A stretch of DNA of 64,000 nucleotides from the NCBI RefSeq assembly GCF_000003815.2, contig NC_049983.1, positions 10,510,699 through 10,574,698 on the forward strand. The letters run 5' to 3'. Within the stretch, counting starts at the first letter, position 1. Every line of letters starts with the position of its first letter. Origin of the DNA: Branchiostoma floridae (Eukaryota; Chordata; Leptocardii; Amphioxiformes; Branchiostomatidae). Shown here in pieces: positions 1-13,460 of the stretch. The translations under genes were made by a program, and so were the position numbers. The notes under the pieces were generated by a model that did no database searches, was not told where the DNA came from, and saw only the letters and a list, made by a program, of their open reading frames with translations.

Positions 1-1715
1 CTCTGGGCTGAACTTTCTGGAACAGCGTGATCATGTCACAGTGCACAGGGAGGAGGTGACAGGACGGGGGGTGACAGCGAGCCGTACCTCTGTGTGTACC
101 GGACAGTTAGGAGTGCAGGGGGATTCAATACTCGCTAGGATACTTGGAGCGTTAGTGGCCACTCTCTGTGTCAAAGCACAGCGGAGGTGTCAGGGTGTCA
201 GTGTCGAAAAAACAGAGATACATGGAATATACATCATGCACATATGCATCTTGCAAGACAAAGAGAAACAGAATATCAACTACATGTACATCATGATTAG
301 TATGAAGAATATGTCTACTACACTACTACATTTCTTATGAATGTTCTTTCCTACAGGTTTCAAACATGTCACTTTTTAAGTGCAGAAATTAGTAAGGTAT
401 CACATTCTATGTGATGGTACATTATTACTTGTTACATGCTTTTTCACATAACTACAGAATGTGATAGCTCTGTTCTACTTTTAAATGCTTTATCTACCTT
501 GCAAGTTAGTTTATTCTAGAAACATTCTACTGGACAAACTATAATAAAGCATAAGCAAGACAAGGACATGATGAAAAGATACATGAAAGTCACATTGAAG
601 TTCAGGCAAAACATAATTTACCAATCTACAAGCTACAACATGCAACAGGTCTATACAATAACATGACACAAGTGAATACAAGTGTGAGAAAGAAAGTAAG
701 CCACTTTGGCATACTAAAGTTTGTTGGCTTTTTACTTTCACTGCACAATATGACCAGGGACTATTAATATCAAGTTTATGGAGATTGGTAGGGAATTAAT
801 TCTTGTTCTAAATTATTCAAGAGAAAAGGGAAGCTTCTATTCTACCATGTATTTGTATCAAAGAGCACATTATAGTGGAGAGTAGCAGAGGGAATAAAAG
901 CAGGACAGAGAATGAGTGTACAGGATGTGCCTTGTATACTTCAAAAGGGTATGAAAAGAGAAATCTGCATTCTACTGGGGAGACTGTGTTAGAAGAGCTG
1001 TATCTATGCTTAAATTTATCTGACTCAGGGTTGACTTGAGGAATGAACAAGGGACATTCTAGAACTTTAGGTTTTCTTAATGAGGTACAGACTGAGGAGA
1101 TGAGTTATTTGGGTGGGAGGGGTCATGAGTTATTTGGGGGGAAGGGGCATGAGATATTTGGGGGGAGGGGGCACTGTCACGTTCTACCCTTTACAATAGG
1201 CACCAGCACAAGCTGGGTGAGGAGAGTACCTGTGAACCACACACTTGCAATTGGAGATCTTGCTGTTGTCAACGGGTGGAGGTAAGATTTTAGAGTCAAT
1301 GCTGTGAGGAACTCTATAAACTAAGATATCGTATCAAGAGGATATTGATAACAAAAAGCTTTGTTACAACTTAAAATCTTATGCTAGACTTAATGGCTGA
1401 CAAATACATTCATTGGTGTTAATCTGCAAAAAAAACCTTAGCCAAGTATGAAGACACAATTGAACTTTAATTACAAAACAATGATCAGTAAAACACACAA
1501 GAAACAAATTTCAGCAATAAACAGATTTGAATCTGTATTAAGTATAGTGATGAATCTATGCTATCTAATCTTGTTTCTTATATTCAAAATACTGTTAGGA
1601 AAAATTCCAAAATAGCGTATATATGATTCTAATCATGAGTGCTTCCAAATTTTGTGTCTATTATTACTGTTTGTGCTGATAAACCATAATGAAGATAACA
1701 TCCTTTCCAACTTAC
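1..1715. other. Probable IMPDH intron 3, no exon recognised
   Basis: The next IMPDH exon should begin with a codon for Asp in a DLTSAL-like segment; I do not find it on the minus strand here, so intron 3 is at least 1.7 kb. A short degenerate G-rich tandem (unit like CATGAGTTATTTGGGGGG) lies at about 1100-1175. Nothing else supported. Confidence 0.4.
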
Positions 1716-4700
1716 CACTTCCTCTGCTGTGAAGTCTATAAATCCTGGTAAGATGAGGAAATCACTGGAAAATACACATAAGAAAGAATGTTTATTTTAG
1801 TAATACTAATACTAACTACATTCTGTGCCTGAGTGATATAACCAAGATGCTATATGTGGCTCAGAAGTCTTTGAAACAGAATGTGGGACACACTATAATA
1901 AAAAATTACTAAAAATGTTCAAGGTAAATACAAGTTTCTCCTCATATTGATTAGCATTGAGACTACTAGTACAGTAACAGGGGCCTCTGTGTCTGAGAGT
2001 CAATCTGTGTAAGTATAATTATGTTTTCAAGTACATATACACCAAGTTAGTTACTCATTTTGATTAAGAAACTACATAGGAAGACACGGATACACAGGTT
2101 GTATAATGTCTTTGCTGATTGCGCAAGCCACGCAGCCAGTTATTTCACAATCAGCTGAGGTTCCTATAAATAACCCATAGATGTATCCAGACTTCGGGGT
2201 GTAACCGCTGCTATGTGCTACGCTTGGGGGTCTGCATGCCTTTTTCCACAAGATGTAATCAGTTTTGATTCTACATTACATGCTGGCAACTGCTCTAGCT
2301 TTAAATGTTCAAAATGTGACTGATAAATCTGCACAATATATATAGGAAGATTTCAATTCTACTGTAAAATATATTTGAACTGGATTGAGTTGACCATTAA
2401 TTTCAAGTGTAGTGGTGTCCCCTTGTGCTAGCCACTTCACCCAACCTAAAATAGCACAACCTGATTAGGTGACCATCATGTCAGACTGGGTCATGGAAAA
2501 CGTGGAGGGAGACATGCTGTGATCAAGGAGGTCCTTTTCTAGAAAAGGCTGAGGGCCCAGACATGTACTCTAGTCTAGAACTCTACAAGAACTCTACTTC
2601 TACTCATGTGGCTGAAGTGCTAGCCAAAAATATAACATATTAATCTAACATTATTTTTACATGTTAAATTTTTCTTATGTAAAACTACACTTGGATACAT
2701 TTCTTATTTCAATTATATAGCTTGCCAGTTGCCAGTAGGAATAGACATTATTACTGCAATATTCTGTTCTGATCATATAAATTTTGCCAGCCTTACCCCA
2801 CCCCTTTCCTCAAGGCTGTTCCATAACTTGTGCAAAGATTTCACAGAACGTAACAGGGGAAAATAATTTGAGGGGGAGGGGGGCAAATAATTTGTTAGTC
2901 TGTATGGTACCAAAAGAAAGGAATATAGAAGTCGTGCACAGACTAGATGATGGAGGTATAACGTAGTTCATCTATTCTGGTCCATATTTTCCAACCCAAT
3001 CACGTTAGTCATAATGAGTAGCTACGCATGTATGAAGATTCTTGGCATTCTTCCAACGCATGGTGTTTTCATGTGCCAGTGGGCCAACCTCACCACGCTG
3101 GACAGCACTTCGAAGATATCAATACCACTAAAGAGGACGTGAGCAACTGCTTGAAGCCAATGATGGTGGTTGCGCAACGGTGGTTTATGAATCTGTACTC
3201 ACTTGTAGGTCAGCCCTTCTCCGGTCCCGAAGAGCTGCGATGCGGTCATGCCGTCGTCAGGAACGTACCCAGTGCCGCCGCTGATGAGATAGTCTGCCAT
3301 GCTGCGGGAATGTGCGGAAATCAGACGATATTCCGGTACAATTTTGGTCACTTCTCAATCGAACCTACCTACAATGGTCTCCCCGCCAAAACTGGCCGAC
3401 GGCAGAGAATGGTGGGAATGAAAGCGATCAGACTATACCAATATTTAATATAGGGGTACACTTTATCACAATTTAGAAGGTAAAAGAAAAAGAAGCAGTT
3501 ATTCTATTATCTAAAAGTTAAATCTATGTATTTTATATTTTTGTACACTATATTGAAGTGATAGGTAAAATGATGTAGCATCGGCGTCAACATTAGCGCT
3601 CTATTTCTTTGTACACCCCTACATTGTAGTTGACAAGTCAAAGGATCCTCATAGGTGATTGGTCGGAAAATGAAGGCCACTGCGTAGCGGCTAAATATAC
3701 ACGGGCTTCCTCGTATATAACGTTACTTCTTACACAGAGCTTTTCTAGGAAAGCACGATATAGTATGCAGTAATTAGTTGTTTTGCCTTGTCGGTAGAAG
3801 CAACGTAGCTAAAGCGCAATGCGTGAACAAAACACGCCCAGTAGAGATGGGCCCATATTCTAGATGCCCAGCTCTCTCCGGTGACTTACAACAGTACTCC
3901 AATTAATTCCAAACCTAAAATTGGATGAAATATACTACAAACAAAAACATATCAGTTGGTTAATTCACTCGATGTGTACTTATCCTTTGTTGCCGTTGAT
4001 TTCTCACTTAACGCTTCTTTTACCAATGAGATTATACTCTCTGACAAGAGAATTTTTACTAGTTTACAGGAGGCATTCAACTGAAAGGAAAGTCGCACAG
4101 GTCGACGTCTTACATCTGCTTGGAGACCGCCGTGTTTGTGTGCACGTATTACATAGACACAGGAGCTTTTATAACAAGGCTAGGTTGGCCTCAATCAGGC
4201 GGGGTAAATGAGATCAAATGACAGTCAGTTCACGTGGATGACGAAACGCTTTTACTTTGGTGTGTTGGTCTCATCATATACCTTGAGTACCATCCCCCGT
4301 AGTGTACGTATTTAGTAGTTAGTAATCAAAAGGATTGAGCCAACGGTCGCTACGGAGGACCGATGATGGTACTCAGGCTACTCATCTTATGGGAAGGAAA
4401 GCCGCACCCAAGGGACACAAAAGAGTCGACACCACACATCTGCTCGGAGGCAGATGTGCTTGTCAGTACCTATTAATATAGACCGGTCGCAAAACCTAAT
4501 ATTTGACGGATATGGAGGTCATCATTTCAATGGTCTCTCATTGCAACATTGCAATTGGTAGAACCTTGGATTATTTGGATGAACAGTCAGGGTCCGTCTA
4601 GAGTCTAGACCCAGAAGCTTTGTATGACCAAAGAGGTACCCTTGGTATGACAATAGGCCCAAATTAATTGGTACAACTTGGGACCCTTTGCAGTATAGCA

Positions 4701-5264
4701 GGCAGATAAGGCCACAGAAAAACATGTTTGTTTTCTCATCGTGGCACTGATAATTCGCCCTGACCTCGGCGTCTTGTTACATAGCAGGAGCAGTGTCCGG
4801 ATAGTGTATATACGGCAGTGCGTGTTGCGTTATGTTATGACCGGACATTGGCTTCCACATCGAATATTCAATTTCAAAACATCAATAATCTGACGGTTAC
4901 TGAACCATGCGCCAAAGTGTTGTCAAGCACAGCTAACCAAATCGGCGCGAAGAACTTGAATGTCTTGGTGGGTGCGGCCAATAACGTTGGCGCTGCATAT
5001 CAGACAGTTTATATGCAAAAAAAAGTGTTTACCGTGTGTCCTTGCTGTCATCAGAAAACGAGGTATGTCATCAGAAAACGAAGTACGGTAGAACCAAGGC
5101 ACAACACACATACACAATAAACATCTCTTGAAGCAGTGAGAACCAGTACAGTCTTACCACCTAGAGTCCTCCTCTGTCATAGTGACTGTGGGATCCTCTG
5201 TACTCCTCTCTGAATCAGATCGATTCATGTCTGCGGCTTGTGCCATTCTGCGACGACGGGACAT
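1716..5264 (-). CDS. IMPDH: Inosine-5'-monophosphate dehydrogenase, N-terminal exons only (runs off left edge)
   Basis: IMPDH oxidises IMP to XMP with NAD+, the rate-limiting step of guanine nucleotide synthesis in the cytosol. Three minus-strand exons are visible: 5264-5158, 3301-3203 and 1764-1716, joined in phase with AG acceptors and GTAAG/GTGAG donors, giving 85 residues. Exon 2 begins at [17 protein letters not shown] and ends at GEGLTYK/N. Exon 3 reads [17 protein letters not shown]. Both are near-identical in pattern to the vertebrate IMPDH1/2 N-terminus. Catalytic and CBS domains are beyond the window. Exon 1 ([14 protein letters not shown]...) adds about 36 charged residues before the usual MADYL start and has an in-frame stop upstream of its ATG. 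The exon-1 donor could be GTGGTA or, better, GTAAGA three bases later; both keep frame. Identity is secure; use of the upstream start is inferred. Confidence 0.9.
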
Positions 5265-6309
5265 AAAGACCTGTATACAGCACGACTACCTACACAGGTG
5301 TTGATAGATCTGATGACTGGACAGAAGCTGTAGAGTGGGCGCACACTCAGTAACAGACGGAGAGATACTGACAGGCCTTACTACCCAGGGCGGAGTATCA
5401 ATTCGACGGGCGTTATCATGTCGATGGTGTCTTTCACGTCAACAAATTAACTCCAATCTGTAGCCCGCGTTTATCCATTTCACCGCAAGGGGTTGCACTT
5501 TTCTCAGCACGATACGCAAGTCAGTGAGCAATGTTGATGCAAGAACACCAGTACCTGTATACAACATGACAAATTCTAATTCCGTTTACTGCCGTTTGTA
5601 ATTGTAGAATAGTGCGTCGAACGTAAAAGAAAAGACAACAGAGTCGTATTAAATTTCAATATAAAGAGTACGGGGTGCAATATACTGGTTTAGGGACGCC
5701 TGGGAATAAGGAAACATACAGCAGGTGCATCGTCAAATAAACCCCCTAAGTAGTGATCATCCTACAATTTACGTTCATTCCTCCAAATCGTTGTATCCAA
5801 GGAAACAGACATGTGGTCCGAAAATCTGCATACGGGGATGAGCTATGTCATCAATCCCCAAATTCCTGGGCCAATCACGGTTGATTCTGTATCGTATACT
5901 TTACATTGGTAACAAACTTTGGCCACATCTTGAGCATCTATAGAAATTGCTGTAAACTTGGCCCGTTTTGCGAATAGAAATGAAAGGGGTTCTCTTTTGG
6001 TTGTCCATTCACAAGTAATGACACTTTTAATATACTCTTATCATGTCATGACTCTATATCTATGTACATAGGTCAATACATTTATCACGCTATGCAAAAA
6101 AGAAACTGTACCATTCCTAAATAACTTTTGACAAATATTATGTCGCTAGTAGCTTAGATATACCCAACTGATGTATGTTATAGTTCCCTTTAATACCTAC
6201 CGTAGATTCCACTAGTATTGTAGTAACCGAAATTGTAATGCCTGCCGTATTTTCCACTAGTATTTTAGTAACCGACATTATTGCAATATAACTTATATGT
6301 GTAGTGTTA

Positions 6310-6400
6310 GACTGTACCTTTTACTGTATATACATTGCCATACATTGTCACTGATACAATTGTTGCGCAATAAACCATCTATCTATCTATCTATTCATGT
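6310..6400 (+). mobile_element. Possible LINE 3' end with (CTAT)n tail
   Basis: The sequence ATTGCCATACATTGT...GATTGTTGCGCAATAAA followed by a (CTAT)n run resembles the segment at 11525-11575 (CCATACATTGTACC...TTGTTGAGCAATAAAA). Two dispersed copies ending in AATAAA plus a simple tail are typical of non-LTR retrotransposon 3' ends. No coding part is attached, so family assignment is open. Confidence 0.35.
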
Positions 6401-8089
6401 TTTCAATTCTTTGCACCACCTCCGTTGTCGATCTCCACCTGCGCTTAAAGTCTAAATGAACCGTATTGAAATTTTCCCTTTCAGTCCTTAGATCGTCCAC
6501 GCCTGTTTGATGCAAAACCAAGTTCACACACAGTCGGCACTGTTCTTCAATGTTCACTTTAATGCGAAGGTCGTGCACCGAGCTAGTCAGTCATGCTGTT
6601 TGATTGCTGTCATTACAATTTTCGGAGCAAGGATTACAAAGCGCACTGGGAATGTATCCAAAGTACAGTCACAGATGTATTGCTATATTTGCCATTGAAC
6701 CAGCTGACGACAGTCTTTGGGTACAAAAATGTTAGCTGTGTGCTATTCTGGTAACATGGCAACAGTACTAAATCATAGGTATTGCTTTTTCTACAGCGAT
6801 CCGAAAATAACAACGCACAAAAGACGTGGCCATGGTCTGCAAATGTATGGCTTGCATGATAGCAATTCTTATCTTGCAGTTACCTATTGGCAGATATTGT
6901 TATATCTGGCTTGCAGATAGCATATCACCACTACACCGCGCAATAATGAGGGCGTGGCCCCAACATATCAACATGTCGTAATGATGTCACACTAAAGTAT
7001 TTTTGGCACTTTTACTCACTATAACAAGTGCAATGTCGGGCGACCCCCAAAGGACGTCTTTCTTCCGTCGGTGAACACTGTTGCGTACTGATGCCTTGCA
7101 CATTATAACATCAGAACCATATCAACTGCCGCAAATGTTCACATCTTAATCAACTTCCCAAACAAATCTTTTATTACTTGGAATCCGTGTATGAGAAAAA
7201 GTATTAAGGTCCTATTCTGAACTCCGATCATCCGAAAACGTAAGGGGGTCCTGTCAGGTTCCGTCCGGATATTTCCGGATATATTCAGAACTCCCTTATC
7301 AGGACGTATATATATATACATGTATACAAACATAAAAATGTCCGAAAATCACATGTGCACCCTTTCGCACATTTCACCCTTTACCAGGTCCTCACTCAAC
7401 ATGGCCCATGTGACAAATAATAAGCTCTTTGAACGGGTCATCCCTGGATCATCCCTGCGTACTTTGATGTATCAACAACCCATTAAAGTCTCAAACACAT
7501 GACACGTCCATTCCCGGGAGCAGATAGAAGGACACCATACTGAAGGTATTAGCCTGGTAATACGATGGTACAGAACCCTTTCCCAGACGGTTTCATGTGA
7601 TGATCACCCCGGGAAAGCCTAAAGCCTTTGCTATTAGCGGACCATTAGAACGTTTGGCTATGGCGGCTTGCTCAATGCAGCTGGGTAATTATGCATCGTG
7701 TAGGAAGGAGCAATTGCTATAATGATACTTTAGAAATCAAGACAAATACAACATTGCCTTCTAAGTACACTTAAAACCAAAGAGACTCGTAGTACAGTGT
7801 TTGTGTGTCTTGTGTTTTTCTATCTTTATTTGATGAGTGAAATGTAGATTGCAAAATGATTACTCTGTGTATCTCGTCCGCAATGTGAACGGTTTCAGGG
7901 TGCAAAATAAACGTTTTTAAAAACGAGTAGCTACTCACTAATAGCAGGTAGAAACCGTTGAAAGAGAGGTCCAGTCATTGAATCACGCGAACAAATTGAG
8001 TGGTCGAACTGATTGAAGGAGGCAACAAAAAATACATAATTAAGGCTCAGAATATAAAATATAATGCCCTCGCTATCATTGTTTTAATC

Positions 8090-8560
8090 TTTTAATACAA
8101 CTATTCCTTACAATTTCCGGATCCACCGATTGCAAACGATACAAATCTATAAGATGAAAAAAAACATACCAAAAATCATAACAATCCGTTAACCCCTTCT
8201 TGAGTTATTCCCTTTCAACGTCTGACACTAAACCTGCCCTGCAGTTCCAAAACAAGTCGCTAGGGGGCCAAAACCTATACCACTTACTCTCGGCATCAAG
8301 ACCTGTCTACCACTCAAAAATTATAGCCACAGCATGTTCAGAACTCGAGATATCCAACCCGGAAGTTCCGCTGCAGTACCATAGCAAGCCGCTAGGAGGC
8401 CTAAAATCTAATCATTTCTAGGTCTCATCAATACCTACCCACATACCAAATATCAATACAATCCATTCATGCGTTCTTGAGTTATGGTGTTTTCCTACAA
8501 ACATACACACACACACACAAACGCTACCCAAAATATAACCTTCTTGGCGAAGGTAATAAA
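8090..8560 (-). repeat. Interspersed repeat family A, copy 1
   Basis: Contains two internal copies of a block with CGCTAGG(G/A)GGCC, CTCAAAAATTATAGCCACAGCATG and CTTGAGTTATxxxxTTTTC, and ends in a short palindrome (AACCTTCTTGGCGAAGGTAA). The same blocks recur at 12095-12370 and, in the opposite orientation, at 57600-57960. It explains the frames in this stretch; no coding signal. Confidence 0.6.
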
Positions 8561-10439
8561 AACGTAAAGCTACCATATATTTTGGGCAGGCCAGAATCGT
8601 GATCAGAACCGCCGAGATCCATCTGTACACCATCGAATCCTCCGCTGGATGATCCCATCAAATCATCCACTTAAAAACATGCTGTGTCATCACAAGGTCA
8701 TTTGGAGCGTGGTTTTCATAACATCTGTCACTCGAGATTAGCGGTGTGTGTTCCCTACAGATGGAGGCTATGTCCGAGGTTTCGAGTGCATACTTTTCCT
8801 TTTCATCTAAGGTTACAAAGGGTAACAGCTTTTAACTTGGGATGCTCATATTGCAGTGACACTGACTCGAACTGTGCGTGAAACTTTGTGATGAGATCAT
8901 CAGTGTAAATGAGTTTTGTTTGATTACACATGGCTCTGTTCATAGAAATAGTAATCTATCCCCCCACAACTAAAGCATATCGTTACATCTCTCGCGTGGA
9001 TTTCGAAGTCACATATATCGTTGCTATGTCACTGCACTGCCAATGCCTGGGTTCTTCCGGTGTTTTACTGCGGTTGTTACGTGACACGGTTGTTGGTTCG
9101 TGACAGAATGGCGTGCATTCCAGTATGTTTCTTTAATTTACCGACGGTAGAATAGCATGTGATTGGGACAAAGCACCACAAGCACTATCTTTCACTTACA
9201 CATGACCGAATCAACAACTCGAGTCGTGTTGTTGTTGCATAAAGACTACTCTAAAACATAGTTTAAGTTTCATCCATATATAACTATGACTGCAGGGACC
9301 TGTGTGTCAAAATTCATATGACAATATTGTACATATAGTACATCGATCTGTGATGAACGTATGAAAGTGTCCAGACCACCTGTTACCGTCAAATCATTAG
9401 GACTGCTCCAAAATGTTCTTGGGGGTGATATCCTTTCCTTATTAGCAAATAAGAGAGCTAACACGGAGAAAACAAACTTTTATGGAAATGAAAATCATTA
9501 AATATAAACGTCAACAGTACGTTGTTTTGTCAAATAGTCGTTGCTACAGAGAAACATAAGAGCAGCAGCAAAACACCCTTTCTGTGTTTCACACAATGCA
9601 TATCGTAATGTGTGTTGGCTACGGTTAAATTTGTAAAGAGAAAAGAATCGTATGCAATATTGATAAATAAACCCCGTGCAATCCATCCGCCGTTACCCAG
9701 TCCATAAAGTGAGCATGCGCGAACACACACACACACATACACAGGCGCGTAATCATTGTAGCTACACACACGAACATAGGCATAGTAATTGCAACATTTC
9801 TTCTATGTAACTCTGTAGCTGACTTTCCTGCGGGGGCAAGGCGACCACAACGATAGCTAGAAAGCCGTCTTTGCACATGAGCGCTTAACTGTTACATAGT
9901 CTTCGCTTAAGCACTCTTTCTAAAACCCACAAACGCGGAATCATTACATAAATTATCAATCTAGAATTCTAGATAATAGGCCATAATAGTCTGTCCGGTT
10001 AGCAAAAGTGTTGGATGTAGCATGGAAATCATAGATCAATGGTGGCAAAACTATCAAATACAAATGTGTACACTTTTCGGCCGTTGAACAAATGATTCTC
10101 AATGCCATACCGTCGCCCTGCACCTGCACGTGTCATGATATGCAGATTCAAATCATCCAGGTGATTAACGGTGGGCAGTAATTTTTACCTTTCCTGGGAG
10201 CAAAGGTTAGGTGCGATATGTGGCACAATTGGGTCTTGCACAAATAGATGATAACGCGTGTTTTACAACAATCATGTGAGCTCAAGATAGCTTAGTGTCC
10301 TACCATTGGATGAGACAGGCTTTGGGTCAGGTTTGTTTACAAAATGCTCGGTACCGTATCGGTCTGCTGCTACGCGCCCTGGATAGAAATTCACACACGC
10401 GAACGTAAAAACAATAGAACGATGTTTTTTCCTGTCTGA

Positions 10440-10830
10440 GTGTCAACTTGACTCAGGGTCACACGCCCCACTCACCTCTCTTGTTTACATCCGGCCTGGA
10501 TCATGGAGTCGTTGCACCGCTTGCCTACGCTCTCGTGGCCGCGGCCTCGCGCATTTTGCATGCTCGTGGCGTACCCCTTCCCCGCCTCGACTCTCGGCGG
10601 GACAGCCCTTTCTTTGATCGGCCGGTGGTACCGTTTGCACGCCCGTGCTACCTCGAAAGCCGGAGAAAACGTCGATGATTGAGAGGAGGAGAGAGGGAAT
10701 GCGGACCTGACCGGAACCTCAGCTCACCCAGCCGCCAACAGCCGTCTGCAACCTGACCTGTGTGACGTCATCACCTACCCGGTTTGAATATGATGATCAC
10801 TGGTCGCCATGGCAACGGGGCATGTACTGC
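10440..10830. promoter_or_regulatory. GC-rich island with CRE and RFX X-box
   Basis: This stretch is markedly richer in G+C and CpG than its AT-rich surroundings. It carries a perfect CRE palindrome TGACGTCA at 10763-10770 and a full X-box GTCGCCATGGCAAC at 10803-10816. It could be a distal promoter or 5' noncoding exon for the NEMO/optineurin-like gene, or a free enhancer. The 76-codon open frame at 10448-10678 has no family resemblance and is probably a by-product of the base composition. Confidence 0.35.
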
Positions 10831-13330
10831 AGAATGTTGCATACCTCCTGTATGCTACATCCGATGAAATCCTCATCCGTCAATCAATTGTTATTATCAG
10901 AAAAATCTATATTTTGTCTGACATGCCTCCTTTTGTCTAATATGATCGACAGGACTGATACCATTGTTTATGAATTTTGTTCACAAATCTTTAAAAAGCG
11001 ATAGATGAATTATAAACCAGTTTATGATTCGAAACTTCAATATAGCGTGAGGCTGGCGTATTCTTCGTACGTGCTAACTTGACATTATATATGTACATAT
11101 CAATTACGCGCTGGGTTCAAGGCCACACATTAACCTGCAGATATGTAGAGAGACTCAGTTCGTTGACTCCGGGACGATATTGAACAGAGAGGGTGACGTA
11201 ATCAAAATATAGAATCCTAAAGAAACCGTTATGAATTGTTTTCAATGTAATTTGACAGACCTCAGGATCGTGTATTGTACTGTTTTTTTTTTTTCAAATG
11301 AAAATGACATGACATAATTTAGTGAGATTAACTTCCTATAGAAGTTACATAGTGACAAGGAAAAATGGGCCAGCTATACGTGGAGACAAAGTGCTATATA
11401 TAGCTATACATCAAACATGTTGGAGAGAGAAAGAGTCGACCTCATTTGTTGCAAATCCTTCTCAAGCAATATTCTTCAGATAACATATCATATTTCATTG
11501 TCTGTATAGCTATTAGTTGTTATTATTTGCCATACATTGTACCCTGTGCGATTGTTGAGCAATAAAATTCATTCATATTTCAATTCCTTTCTGCAAGGAT
11601 CTTTTTCAGAGAAAAACTCGTCTGCCCAATTTTTATCTTTGACAACCTCCAGTCTTCGAAAGTAGGATCCTTTGATATAACTTGATTTCTTTCTTTATTT
11701 GTGATATATTCATTTCTTTATTTATCAATTTACCAAATTTGTACAAGTAGTGTCATATACATACGTACGTGTGGTATGTGTGACTATCATCACAAGTATT
11801 GTTTACGTACATGCTGCTCGAGCGTTATTTCGGAGAACATGAATATCTCCTCTTTCATATAAGACATGGCAAGTGAAAGAATGCATACCAAACAGATTTA
11901 ACAGGAAGACACAAGATCTGGGCCCAGGGGAATCACCAGCGCAGCGGGGCAGCTAATAAGTCTCTCAGGTCTCTTCGTCTGAAGGATTAGGCTCCAACTA
12001 CACCTGCTACTTCCGGAGTACCATGACTTACCGGTCCCTAGGGAGACTGTAACGCCACACTGTTATGTAAAGGCTTTCTTAAGACTATTACAGAGATAAT
12101 GTCTATATCGTGTGTCCTTAATCTTTTACAGTCCCTTTCACAACATGTGGGATATCAAAACGGGAACGTCCGCTGCAGTACCGAGAATAGTCGCCAAGGG
12201 GCCAAACATCTGATGATTTTTTCTGTGGGATATAACGTTAACTTCATTACATACCAAACTTCAACACAATGCAGCCATAGCTTCTTGAGTTGAAGGTGTT
12301 CAACCACACACACATGCAAACATTCATAAATGCTATCAAAAACATAACCTTCTCGACGAGGGTAATCATACGTAATCATTGTATTCGGTATTTCACCACT
12401 GTCAGGTTTGACAAGAGCAAGACTGATACAACATCAGTATACTTGTCAAGCATTGTTTCGAGAATTTGAGCTGATAACGCCAATGACATGTGACGACTAA
12501 GTCGAGTGAGATACAACAACACTTTGGCTGGTGGACTATCCCGGGGTTACATTGATAAGTAAACCAGTACATTAGCGCATGTAGTACATGGCATAATCGT
12601 CTTATTTCACTAAAGATAATCTTGCTCCTGTCTGGTGATGTCGCAAGCAAGTCTACTATGTACATATTACATGTTATTCCCGTCTTATGGTCTCGTAATA
12701 ATATAATAATATGTTCTCTTGCACAGCAGCGCTCAATAATGCATGTGTAATGGTAATATTCCTTACTTTATTTCTTAATCCTAGTCCGCTCAGTCATGTT
12801 TTATACCATGTTCCTCGTCGCGACTCCACTTGAGCCCCTGGGGGATGTGAACTCACACTACTTGCAATACTACAAATGGCCCATCGGTGGCGCTGTTTAG
12901 TGATGACGTCAACAGGCGTTGTCAACAAGTTTCAACGGGGTGGCAGCAAAACGTAACAAGACGATGCTACGCCCTTTGAAATGCATGATATGTAATAATG
13001 AAGTATAAAAGTGTTTTGTAACAACAACATATATCAAATTACATGATTTTAACGAATTATAGATTCTATTCACAGAGGTTGTATACATGGATAGAAAACA
13101 ATGATTTTATTTTTTGCGCTCTTGTGTCGTCATAGGGGATTCCCCTACTTCGGAAATCCCCTCGAAAATGTGCACTATATATTTAGTTTCTTCGAAGAAT
13201 TTATTACAGACGACCTTGATTCCACCTCCAGGAGCAACGTGATGATGTTGAGCTCTTCCACAGTTATCTACAGAATTCCAAGACATTGAGTATACGCCAA
13301 GGTTTTACTTGGAGTAGCACAAAAGCAAGT
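10831..13330. other. Intergenic, no gene seen
   Basis: AT-rich, with a poly-T run near 11282, a LINE-like 3' end at 11515-11575, repeat family A at 12095-12375, and a TGACGTCA CRE at 12904-12911. Nothing coding is supported. Confidence 0.4.
12095..12375 (-). repeat. Interspersed repeat family A, copy 2
   Basis: Shares with 8090-8560 the GTCGCCAAGGGGCCAAA block, the TTCTTGAGTT block, a short CACACACA run and the terminal palindrome AACCTTCTCGACGAGGGTAA. Shorter copy. Confidence 0.55.
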
Positions 13331-13460
13331 TTAGCTTATTGTGTTGCCAAAACTGTAGTTTCACTTCCGCATCTTGTTTTTGCCATTTGAAAAGTTCTTT
13401 CCTGACATCAAGTTTTAATTTCTGATTACAACATAGGAAGACGCTATACTAGGCAACTAG
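13330..13460 (+). other. Candidate 5' noncoding exon of the NEMO/optineurin-like gene
   Basis: The first coding exon starts after a clear acceptor (CTCTGTACAG, ending 14169), so an upstream noncoding exon is required. A perfect donor AG|GTAAGT at 13459-13466 is the best candidate nearby, preceded by an ETS-like CACTTCCG site. This is inference from splice signals only; transcript data would decide between this and the island at 10440-10830. Confidence 0.35.

Larger units (their letters stand above)
5265..10340. other. Intergenic, upstream of IMPDH; no gene seen
   Basis: All open frames are short and have no recognisable domain. The part just above 5264 must contain the IMPDH promoter and 5' UTR, but no clear core promoter motif stands out. 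A 20-base direct duplication around GTCATCAGAAAACGA lies just inside intron 1 (5046-5083). AT-rich stretches and repeat remnants (separate entries) fill the rest. Confidence 0.4.

Noticed and set aside
3028-3453. 141-codon plus-strand open frame
   Set aside because: It lies antisense to IMPDH exon 2, whose protein match is decisive.
3921-5120. Open frames of 96 and 100 codons upstream of and within IMPDH introns
   Set aside because: No domain, no splice context, and they sit in an IMPDH intron on the opposite strand.
10448-10678. 76-codon frame in the GC-rich island
   Set aside because: No family resemblance, no splice signals in phase with the downstream gene, and GC-rich DNA opens frames by chance.
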